A stretch of 12,207 nucleotides of DNA, taken from positions 8,803 to 21,009 of the forward strand of contig NZ_JAKOOW010000024.1 of the NCBI RefSeq assembly GCF_022288825.1, written 5' to 3'. This DNA comes from Kingella pumchi (GTDB taxonomy: Bacteria; Pseudomonadota; Gammaproteobacteria; Burkholderiales; Neisseriaceae). Below are positions 5,973 to 12,083 of the stretch, piece after piece (within the stretch, counting starts at the first letter, position 1; every line of letters begins with the position of its first letter). The translations under genes were made by a program, and so were the position numbers. Under the pieces are notes generated by a model. That model worked only from the letters and a program-made list of their open reading frames with translations, searched no databases and was not told the origin of the DNA.

Positions 5973-6713
5973 ATGAAACTCCACATCCTATCCGATACCC
6001 ACGGCCAGCCCGTTATCCCCCACCCCGAAGCCGATTTAATCGTCCACGCCGGCGATTTCGGCAACGGGTGGCGCGGCGCACTCGCTTTTCAGGCTGCCTG
6101 TGCCGCCGCAGACAAACCCTGTGTCTTCGTGCTGGGCAACCACGATTTTTACGGCGAAAACCTCGACGATTTGCCGCGCGAACTCATCGCCGACGGCGCA
6201 CCGCTGCTCACTGAGAACCGCAGTCTGGAGTTTAGCGGCTACACCTTTGTCGGCGGCACGCTGTGGAGCAATTTCAGGCAGCATTGCGCGACCAAAAAAC
6301 AGTTCCGCGAAAACATCGCCCTTGCCCGCAACAGCATCGCCGATTTTTTCTACATCGCCGCACGCACACCGCCGCGCGAAAGGCACATTGAACCCGAAGA
6401 CTACATCGCCCGTTTCAACGCCCAGCTTAGCTTTATTGAGCAGTTCCGCCACCGCGCGCGCACCATCGTGCTCACCCATTTTCCGCCGCACACCGCCTGC
6501 ATCGCGCCGCCCTATGCCGACTCGCCGCTCAACCCCTATTTCATCAACCAGATTGACCTAGAGGGCTTTGACTACTGGATTGCGGGGCACACCCACCACG
6601 CCGTAGACATCGTGCAAGACAGCTGCCGCATCATCATCAATCCGCTGGGCTACCCCAACGAATACGGCGCAAACGGCTACCGCAACGGCTTTTTGCTGGA
6701 ACTGCCCGATTAA
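5973..6713 (+). CDS. Calcineurin-like metallophosphoesterase
   Basis: This 246-residue cytoplasmic protein carries the full binuclear metal-site signature: SDTH (D8, H10), HAGDF (D28), GNHDF (N56, H57), THFPPH (H169) and GHTHH (H206, H208). The fold is a single phosphoesterase domain with an insert of about 70 residues between the GNHD and THFP motifs (region 100-160, rich in Phe and Arg). The substrate could be a nucleotide, a phosphodiester or a phosphoprotein and cannot be read from the sequence. The start has only a weak ribosome binding site. A reverse DUS at 6088-6099 is translated in frame as FQAAC. It is third in a possible ybaK-tfoX-like-phosphoesterase operon, 63 nt after the preceding gene. 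Confidence 0.9.
   Translation: MKLHILSDTHGQPVIPHPEADLIVHAGDFGNGWRGALAFQAACAAADKPCVFVLGNHDFYGENLDDLPRELIADGAPLLTENRSLEFSGYTFVGGTLWSNFRQHCATKKQFRENIALARNSIADFFYIAARTPPRERHIEPEDYIARFNAQLSFIEQFRHRARTIVLTHFPPHTACIAPPYADSPLNPYFINQIDLEGFDYWIAGHTHHAVDIVQDSCRIIINPLGYPNEYGANGYRNGFLLELPD
6088..6099 (-). repeat. DUS inside the phosphoesterase gene
   Basis: TTCAGGCTGCCT is a perfect reverse-strand copy of the local dialect, embedded in codons for FQAAC. Confidence 0.75.
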
Positions 6714-6718
6714 CCCAA

Positions 6719-6730
6719 AGGCAGCCTGAA
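6719..6730 (+). repeat. DUS after the phosphoesterase gene
   Basis: AGGCAGCCTGAA is a perfect copy five bases after the stop codon. A loose partner (CTTTTCAGC near 6839) lies beyond the REPIN, so the DUS forms the outermost arm of a nested inverted repeat. Confidence 0.7.
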
Positions 6731-6735
6731 AACAA

Positions 6736-6820
6736 GCGTAGGGTGTGCAGCTTGCTGCGCACGCGGTTTACAAGGTTGAGACAAAAAACCGCGTGCGTGG
6801 CAAAGCCACACACCCTACGC
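6736..6820. repeat. REPIN 1 (GTAG-headed inverted REP pair)
   Basis: GCGTAGGGTGTG (6736-6747) and CACACCCTACGC (6809-6820) are perfectly complementary, as are CGCACGCGGTTT (6758-6769) and AAACCGCGTGCG (6786-6797). Each half is also a small hairpin by itself: GTGTGCAGC-TT-GCTGCGCAC on the left, and GTGCGTGGC with GCCACACAC on the right. A GTAG head followed by a palindrome, present as an inverted pair, is the REP/REPIN architecture linked to RAYT transposases. No RAYT gene is in this window. Confidence 0.75.
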
Positions 6821-6852
6821 CATGCAGGCTACGCTTGCTCTTTTCAGCAAAT

Positions 6853-6875
6853 AGTTCGGGCATAAATGCCCGACA
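6853..6875. repeat. Solitary REP-like hairpin
   Basis: TCGGGCAT (6856-6863) pairs with ATGCCCGA (6866-6873) around the loop AA. TAGT precedes it and CA follows, a degraded version of the GTAG head and CA tail of the nearby REPINs. It lies in AT-richer DNA before the Sel1-repeat gene. Confidence 0.55.
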
Positions 6876-6887
6876 AACACGGCTAAA

Positions 6888-6917
6888 TTGAAAAACGTAG
6901 GATTGGAATTTTATCGT
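6888..6917 (+). promoter_or_regulatory. Possible promoter for the Sel1-repeat gene
   Basis: TTGAAA (6888-6893) and TATCGT (6912-6917) are 18 bp apart in AT-rich DNA upstream of the gene. The -10 is poor, and other placements are possible. Confidence 0.25.
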
Positions 6918-6991
6918 GCTTAATACAAGCGTAATTTTTAAACTCAACAGCGACTGATACTGTCCAATTTCATATAGAAAGGTAACTTAAT

Positions 6992-7687
6992 ATGTTTGCA
7001 AGCAAATTTTTTAACCCGCAGGTAAAGGCGGCATTGACAACATTGCTGCTGGCAGTGGCTGTGCCTGCCAAGGCGGACACCATATGGCGGTATCGGGAGG
7101 CTTGGAATGCTGAGCATGCCGGCAATTATGACCAAGCCTTCCGCACATGGAAGAAGCTTGCCAAAGAAGGCGATCCTTCTGGCCAAACTTCTTTGGGCAA
7201 GATGTATTACAAAGGGCAAGGCGTAACGCAAGACTATAAGCAAGCTTTGGCTTGGTTTCAAAAAGGTGCCGACCAGGGAAATGCCGGTTCACAATATTTT
7301 TTGGGATTGATGTATGAAAAGGGACACGGTGTGGCGCAAGACTATAAACAAGCCTTTGCTTGGTATAAAAAATCAGCCGACCAAGGAAAACCTGATGCCC
7401 AATACATGGTGGGATTGATGTATGAAAAAGGGCTGGGTGTCGCGCAAGATTATCAGCAGGCAGTGTGGTGGTATAAAAAAGCTGCCCAGTGGTTCTATTA
7501 TGCTGATGCGCACTATGCTTTGGGCAATATGTATTACAAAGGGCTAGGCGTGGCAAAAGACTACCAACAAGCCAAAGCATGGTGGCAAAAAGTATTAGCG
7601 CAGCCTGATAGAGCAGACACTGTCGAAGCCAAAAAACAGGCTCGAATTGGCATGCAACAATTAGAAAACATGAGCATTGGAGAGTAG
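6992..7687 (+). CDS. Secreted Sel1-repeat protein
   Basis: This 231-residue protein has a Sec signal peptide (KAALTTLLLAVAVPAKA, cleavage likely after residue 28) and is then almost all helical repeat. A short TPR-like start (about 36-60) precedes three exact 36-residue Sel1 repeats at 61-96, 97-132 and 133-168, and a fourth at about 169-205, each carrying G.MY.KG.GV.QDY.QA..W..K. Such solenoids are protein-interaction scaffolds, here probably periplasmic; no partner is shown. AGAAAGGT (6976-6983) gives a good ribosome binding site. Base composition is visibly lower in GC than the neighbours and the gene holds no complete DUS, suggesting separate acquisition. The TAG stop (7685-7687) is part of the GTAGG head of REPIN 2, so the original C-terminus may have been altered. 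Confidence 0.92.
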   Translation: MFASKFFNPQVKAALTTLLLAVAVPAKADTIWRYREAWNAEHAGNYDQAFRTWKKLAKEGDPSGQTSLGKMYYKGQGVTQDYKQALAWFQKGADQGNAGSQYFLGLMYEKGHGVAQDYKQAFAWYKKSADQGKPDAQYMVGLMYEKGLGVAQDYQQAVWWYKKAAQWFYYADAHYALGNMYYKGLGVAKDYQQAKAWWQKVLAQPDRADTVEAKKQARIGMQQLENMSIGE

Positions 7688-7755
7688 GTCGGATTCTTGA
7701 ATCCGACATTCTTTACCGCATTAACCGTTTTGTCGGATACAAGTATCCGACCTAC
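7684..7755. repeat. REPIN 2 (GTAG-headed inverted REP pair)
   Basis: GTAGGTCGGAT (7684-7694) and ATCCGACCTAC (7745-7755) form the outer stem. Each half is its own hairpin: TCGGATTC-TT-GAATCCGA on the left and TCGGATAC-AA-GTATCCGA on the right. The architecture is as in REPIN 1 and 3 with a different stem sequence. The left head supplies the stop codon of the Sel1-repeat gene. Confidence 0.8.
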
Positions 7756-7760
7756 AGCTG

Positions 7761-7779
7761 CTGAAAAACTGTTTTTCAG
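7761..7779. terminator. Possible terminator before mfd
   Basis: CTGAAAAAC (7761-7769) pairs with GTTTTTCAG (7771-7779) in a tight, degraded DUS-pair hairpin, followed by the partial DUS TTCAGGCTGCC. Confidence 0.45.
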
Positions 7780-7826
7780 GCTGCCCCATTCCAACCCATA
7801 AACCCCAAACACAAACCCCAAAAACC

Positions 7827-10800
7827 ATGACCCTCCCCCTTCCCACCCCATCCGCCCCGCGCGTGCGCTGGCTGAACCTTACCGCCGGCAGCCTGCCGTA
7901 TTTTTTAACGCAAAACCTGCCGCCCAAAACGCTGAAAATCGTGTTCACGCCCGATGCGGAGAGTGCGTTGCGGCTGCAAACGGCGTGGCAGTTTTTCCGC
8001 CCGGCCGACAATGCGCTGTTTCTGCCCGACTGGGAAACGCTGCCGTATGAGCGGTTTTCGCCGCATCAGGATTTGGTGTCGGAGCGGCTGTCGGTGTTGT
8101 GGCAGCTGAAAAACGGGCTGGCGGACGCGCTGTTTGTGCCCGTTGCCACCGCCATGCAGCGTCTTGCGCCCGCGCCGTTTCTCTTGGGGCGCACGTTTTG
8201 GCTGAAAACGGGGCAGCGGCTGGATATTGCGGCGCTGCGGCAGAATCTGGTGGAAGCGGGTTACAGCGCGGTATCCAACGTGGTGGCGGGCGGCGAATTT
8301 GCCGTGCGCGGCGGCATCGTGGATTTGTTCCCCACGGGCAGCGACACGCCATATCGCATTGATTTGTTTGACGATGAGATTGACAGTATCAAAACGTTTG
8401 ACCCCGACAGCCAGCGCACCATCGCGCCTGTGTCGGAAATCCGCCTGCTGCCGGCGCACGAGTTCCCCACCGACGACGCGGCGCAAAAGATTTTCCGCAG
8501 CCGTTTCCGCGAGGAGGTAAACGGCAATCCGAACGATGCGGCGGTGTATAAGGCGGTGAGCGGCGGGCAGTTTGGCGCGGGGGTGGAATATTATCTGCCG
8601 CTGTTTTTTGAAGACGGCTGCGCGACGCTGTTTGACTATCTGGGCGCGGACGCGCTGGCGGTGTGCGTGGGCGATGTGCACACCGAGGCGCGACGGTTTG
8701 AGGCGGAAGTGAAATCGCGTTTCCAAATGGCGCAGGGCGATGCGACTTATCCGCCGCTGCCGCCGCAACATCTGTATCTGGCGGCGGATCAGTTTTCAGG
8801 CTGCCTGAAAGGCTATCCGCAGATTTTGCCCGAGCTGGGCGGCGCGGCGTTTGCGTTGCCAAATGTGGCGGTGAACCGCCAAGCCGAGCAGCCTTTGCAG
8901 GCCTTGCAGGATTTTCAGACGGCCTTTGACGGGCGGATTCTGCTTACCGCCGAAAGCGCGGGGCGGCGCGAAACGATGCTGGGCTTTTTCGCGCAACACG
9001 GTTTGAAACCGAAAAGCGTGGACGGCTGGCAGGCGTTTTTGGAGAGCTGCGAGAAGCTGTGCATCACGGTAACGCCGCTGGCGTATGGGTTTCGGCTGGG
9101 GCAGCCTGAAAACGGCGTAGACAATGTAGGTTGGGTCGCGACCCAACACTCCGCAGAAACGGAAAATGTTGGGTCAAGACCCAACCTACCTGCCGACACG
9201 CCGTCTGAAAACCTCGCCCTAATCACCGAATCCGACCTCTACCAATACGTCGCCAAAAGCCGCAGCAGCACGCGCCGCAAGAAGCACGCCGCCGTGTCCG
9301 ATGGTTTGCTGCGCGACCTCGCCGAAATCAGCATCGGCGACCCCGTCGTCCACGAAGAACACGGCATCGGCCGCTATATGGGCTTGGTAACCATGGACTT
9401 GGGCGGCGAAGCGCAAGAAATGATGCTGCTTGAATACGCAGGCGAAGCGCAGCTTTATGTGCCTGTTTCGCAACTGCATTTAATCAGCCGCTACTCCGGT
9501 GCAGCGCATGAAAACGTGCAACTGCACAAACTCGGCAGCGCGGCATGGAGCAAAGCCAAGCGCAAAGCCGCCGAAAAAGCCCGCGACACCGCCGCCGAGC
9601 TGCTCAATCTCTACGCCCGCCGTGCCGCGCAGGAAGGCCACAAATTCCAGTTTGATGAAGACGACTACCGCGCCTTTGCCGACGGCTTCGGCTACGAAGA
9701 AACCGAAGACCAGGCCGCCGCCATCGCCGCCGTCATCAAAGACTTAACCCAAGCCCGCCCGATGGATAGATTAGTCTGCGGCGATGTGGGCTTCGGCAAA
9801 ACCGAAGTCGCGCTGCGTGCCGCATTCGTTGCCGTGATGGGCGGCAAACAAGTCGCCGTGCTCGCGCCGACTACGCTTTTGGTGGAACAGCACGCGCAAA
9901 ATTTCGCCGACCGCTTCGCCGATTTCCCCGTCAAAGTCGCCCAGCTTTCGCGTTTCAACAGCAGCAAAGAAACCCGCGCCACGCTGGCAGGCATGGCAGA
10001 CGGCACGGTGGACATCGTCATCGGCACGCACAAGCTGGTGCAGGACGATATTGCATTTAAAAACCTAGGCTTGGTCATCATCGACGAAGAACACCGCTTC
10101 GGCGTGCACCAGAAAGAGCAGCTGAAAAAACTGCGCGCCAACGTGGACATCCTCACCCTCACCGCCACGCCGATTCCGCGCACATTAAGCATGGCCTTAG
10201 AAGGCTTGCGCGACTTCTCGCTGATTACCACCGCCCCCAGCCGCCGCCTCGCCGTCAAAACCTTTGTCAAACCGTTTAGCGAAGGCAGCGTGCGCGAAGC
10301 CGTGTTACGCGAGCTCAAACGCGGCGGACAGGTATTTTTCCTGCACAATGAAGTAGATACCATAGAAAATATGCGCGAGCGGCTGGAAACCCTGTTGCCC
10401 GAAGCCCGCATCGGCGTAGCACACGGACAGCTGCGCGAGCGCGAGCTGGAACAAGTGATGCGCGACTTTTTGCAGCAAAGATTCAACGTCTTACTCTGCT
10501 CCACCATCATCGAAACCGGCATAGACATTCCCAACGCCAACACCATCATCATCAATCGCGCCGACAAATTCGGCATCGCCCAACTGCATCAACTGCGCGG
10601 GCGCGTCGGGCGCAGCCACCACCAAGCCTACGCCTACCTGCTCACGCCCGAATACATCAGCAAAGACGCAGAAAAACGCCTGGACGCCATCGCGGCGGCA
10701 GACGAACTGGGCGCAGGTTTTTCGCTTGCCATGCAAGACCTTGAAATCCGAGGCGCGGGCGAAATCCTCGGCGAAGGGCAGTCGGGCGAAATGGTGCAGG

Positions 10801-11333
10801 TCGGCTTCACGCTCTACACCGAAATGCTCAAACAAGCCGTACGCGACCTGAAAAAAGGCCGCCAGCCCGATTTGGATGCGCCATTGGGCGTAACCACCGA
10901 AATCAAGCTGCACAGCCCCGCGCTGCTGCCCGAAGGCTACTGCCCCGACATCCACGAGCGGCTGGTACTCTACAAACGCCTCGCCACCTGCGAAAACGAA
11001 GGGCAAATCAACAGCATCCACGAAGAATTGGTGGACAGATTCGGACTGCCCGAACAGCCCGTCAAAACCCTGCTCGACAGCCACCGCCTGCGCCTCGCCG
11101 CCAAGTCGCTCGGCATCACCGCCATCGACGCTTCAAGCGACGCGCTCACGCTCACCTTCGGCAAACACACCAGTGTCGAGCCTGCCGATATTATTTTGCT
11201 GATGCAGAGTAATAAAAATTACCGCATGGCAGGAGCGGACAAACTGCGCGTGAGCGCGGTGATGGAAGATGTGGATGCAAGGGTGAGAACGATCAGGGCG
11301 GTGTTGGGGAAATTGGGCGGGAAGGCAGCCTGA
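7827..11333 (+). CDS. mfd: Transcription-repair coupling factor
   Basis: Mfd is a dsDNA translocase that removes RNA polymerase stalled at lesions and recruits UvrA for nucleotide excision repair. At 1168 residues it is near the E. coli length. The N-terminal UvrB-like module includes DWETLPYERFSPHQD. The RNA-polymerase-interaction domain lies near 500-570 (GDPVVHEEHGIGRYMG, YVPVSQLHLISRY). The helicase motor has Walker A GDVGFGKTE (652-660), DEEH (753-756), TATPIPRT and motif VI GRVGRS (925-930), followed by the TRCF C-terminal domain. The ATG lacks a strong ribosome binding site. Residues about 425-461, between the UvrB-like module and the interaction domain, are encoded by DUS and REPIN repeat DNA in frame. 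Codon endings are mostly G before this point and mostly C after it. The TGA stop falls inside a DUS, so the protein ends KAA-stop. Confidence 0.97.
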   Translation: MTLPLPTPSAPRVRWLNLTAGSLPYFLTQNLPPKTLKIVFTPDAESALRLQTAWQFFRPADNALFLPDWETLPYERFSPHQDLVSERLSVLWQLKNGLADALFVPVATAMQRLAPAPFLLGRTFWLKTGQRLDIAALRQNLVEAGYSAVSNVVAGGEFAVRGGIVDLFPTGSDTPYRIDLFDDEIDSIKTFDPDSQRTIAPVSEIRLLPAHEFPTDDAAQKIFRSRFREEVNGNPNDAAVYKAVSGGQFGAGVEYYLPLFFEDGCATLFDYLGADALAVCVGDVHTEARRFEAEVKSRFQMAQGDATYPPLPPQHLYLAADQFSGCLKGYPQILPELGGAAFALPNVAVNRQAEQPLQALQDFQTAFDGRILLTAESAGRRETMLGFFAQHGLKPKSVDGWQAFLESCEKLCITVTPLAYGFRLGQPENGVDNVGWVATQHSAETENVGSRPNLPADTPSENLALITESDLYQYVAKSRSSTRRKKHAAVSDGLLRDLAEISIGDPVVHEEHGIGRYMGLVTMDLGGEAQEMMLLEYAGEAQLYVPVSQLHLISRYSGAAHENVQLHKLGSAAWSKAKRKAAEKARDTAAELLNLYARRAAQEGHKFQFDEDDYRAFADGFGYEETEDQAAAIAAVIKDLTQARPMDRLVCGDVGFGKTEVALRAAFVAVMGGKQVAVLAPTTLLVEQHAQNFADRFADFPVKVAQLSRFNSSKETRATLAGMADGTVDIVIGTHKLVQDDIAFKNLGLVIIDEEHRFGVHQKEQLKKLRANVDILTLTATPIPRTLSMALEGLRDFSLITTAPSRRLAVKTFVKPFSEGSVREAVLRELKRGGQVFFLHNEVDTIENMRERLETLLPEARIGVAHGQLRERELEQVMRDFLQQRFNVLLCSTIIETGIDIPNANTIIINRADKFGIAQLHQLRGRVGRSHHQAYAYLLTPEYISKDAEKRLDAIAAADELGAGFSLAMQDLEIRGAGEILGEGQSGEMVQVGFTLYTEMLKQAVRDLKKGRQPDLDAPLGVTTEIKLHSPALLPEGYCPDIHERLVLYKRLATCENEGQINSIHEELVDRFGLPEQPVKTLLDSHRLRLAAKSLGITAIDASSDALTLTFGKHTSVEPADIILLMQSNKNYRMAGADKLRVSAVMEDVDARVRTIRAVLGKLGGKAA
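8794..8810. repeat. Palindromic double DUS inside mfd
   Basis: TTTCAGGCTGCCTGAAA contains the perfect reverse DUS TTCAGGCTGCCT. It is the central-T member of the palindromic DUS class and is translated in frame as FSGCLK. Confidence 0.75.
8914..8925 (-). repeat. Foreign-dialect DUS (AGGCCGTCTGAA type) inside mfd
   Basis: TTCAGACGGCCT is the exact complement of AGGCCGTCTGAA, the AG-DUS variant of the Neisseria dialect, not the local AGGCAGCCTGAA. Confidence 0.7.
9099..9110 (+). repeat. Local-dialect DUS on the left of the mfd REPIN
   Basis: GGGCAGCCTGAA carries 11 of 12 bases of the local DUS. It is translated as GQPE in frame and lies 15 bp before REPIN 3. Confidence 0.65.
9126..9189. repeat. 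REPIN 3, in frame within mfd
   Basis: GTAGGTTGGGTC (9126-9137) pairs with GACCCAACCTAC (9178-9189). Each half is also a hairpin: TTGGGTC-GC-GACCCAA on the left and TTGGGTC-AA-GACCCAA on the right. The reading frame passes through it without a stop, giving a Gly/Asn/Thr-rich stretch (VGWVATQHSAETENVGSRPN) in the inter-domain linker. Confidence 0.85.
9200..9209 (+). repeat. Neisseria-dialect DUS core inside mfd
   Basis: GCCGTCTGAA is the classical 10-mer uptake core of N. meningitidis and N. gonorrhoeae. It lies 10 bp after REPIN 3. Confidence 0.7.
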
Positions 11334-11398
11334 ACCTGAAACAGTAAGGCAGCCTGCGTAGCGCAGCGGAGTTGTGAAGCTAAAAACGGTTTTTTCGT

Positions 11399-11440
11399 TT
11401 TCAGGCTGCCTTTCAGACGGCATCAAAAGGCAGCCTGAAA
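11399..11440. terminator. DUS hairpin after mfd with a second-dialect DUS in its loop
   Basis: TTTCAGGCTGCCTTT (11399-11413) pairs with AAAGGCAGCCTGAAA (11426-11440), giving a 15-bp stem. The loop and adjoining stem bases hold TTCAGACGGCAT (11412-11423), the perfect complement of the 12-mer ATGCCGTCTGAA. Confidence 0.75.
11412..11423 (-). repeat. Perfect AT-DUS of the meningococcal dialect
   Basis: TTCAGACGGCAT is the exact complement of ATGCCGTCTGAA. It is the only full 12-base AT-DUS I found in the window. Confidence 0.75.
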
Positions 11441-11486
11441 CGCCATTCTCCCCTTCTCAGGCGCCTTTTGACTAAGGAAACAAGCA

Positions 11487-12083
11487 ATGATTGTTTTACC
11501 GATTGACACCTGCGAAATGTTCTGGCGCGCGTTTGCAGGCGAAGCGCCGCCCGCCGAGTTAGCGCAATGGATTTACGCGCACGATGCCGAGCTGGAAGCC
11601 CTGCTGCCCGATGATGTCTATCTGGATTTGATTTCGCTGGATTTCGCCGACAAATGGGCGTTGCACGAAGTTGAAAAACTGATGGGCGATTATGTGCAGC
11701 GCGACAGCCAAGCCTACCAACGCTTTGCAGACGGCGCGCCCATACGCGAAGTGCGCCAATATCTGCGGCGGCTCGCAGCGCAGCCCGACGATACTTTGGC
11801 GTTTGAATACCTGCTGGATTACGCGCAGCATTTTCCCTTTTTGTATGATTTGACGAGCGAAATGTATGACTGGTTTGCCGACGGCTACCGCACGCCGCTG
11901 CCGCCCGAAAAGCAAGCCAAAATTCGCTCCATCGCACAAAGTCTGCTGGACGACATCGCCGCCGAACGGATTGTGTTTGCCTTCACCACCCAAGGCGTGC
12001 TGTTTTGCGTGAACAACAGGCAGCCTGAAACCCATAAAAACAGGCTTTCAGGCTGCCTCAAACGATTATTCAAACGATATTAG
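11487..12083 (+). CDS. Unrecognised cytoplasmic protein, C-terminus probably altered
   Basis: I do not recognise this 198-residue protein with confidence. It has no signal peptide or membrane segment and is acidic, rich in Asp, Glu, Leu and aromatics, and looks mostly helical. The pattern MFWRAFAGEAPPAELAQWIY...LE.LL..DVYLDLISLDFADKWALHEVEKL (about 10-66) resembles short proteins sometimes listed among polymorphic-toxin immunity families; that is a weak impression from memory. AAGGA (11474-11478) fixes the ATG. The last 25 or so residues are odd: the frame runs through a complete DUS hairpin (12018-12058), giving RQPETHKNRLSGCLK, and stops at TAG 12081-12083 exactly at the IS border. The native end probably lay near residue 175. 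Confidence 0.65.
   Translation: MIVLPIDTCEMFWRAFAGEAPPAELAQWIYAHDAELEALLPDDVYLDLISLDFADKWALHEVEKLMGDYVQRDSQAYQRFADGAPIREVRQYLRRLAAQPDDTLAFEYLLDYAQHFPFLYDLTSEMYDWFADGYRTPLPPEKQAKIRSIAQSLLDDIAAERIVFAFTTQGVLFCVNNRQPETHKNRLSGCLKRLFKRY
12018..12058. terminator. DUS hairpin now inside the end of the 11487-12083 reading frame
   Basis: AGGCAGCCTGAAA (12018-12030) pairs perfectly with TTTCAGGCTGCCT (12046-12058). Pairs like this lie after stop codons elsewhere in the window, so being read through here is anomalous. Confidence 0.7.

Noticed and set aside
9692..10576. 294-residue open frame antisense to mfd
   Set aside because: It lies opposite the conserved helicase motifs and is rich in Ser/Arg/Met with no recognisable domain or start signal.
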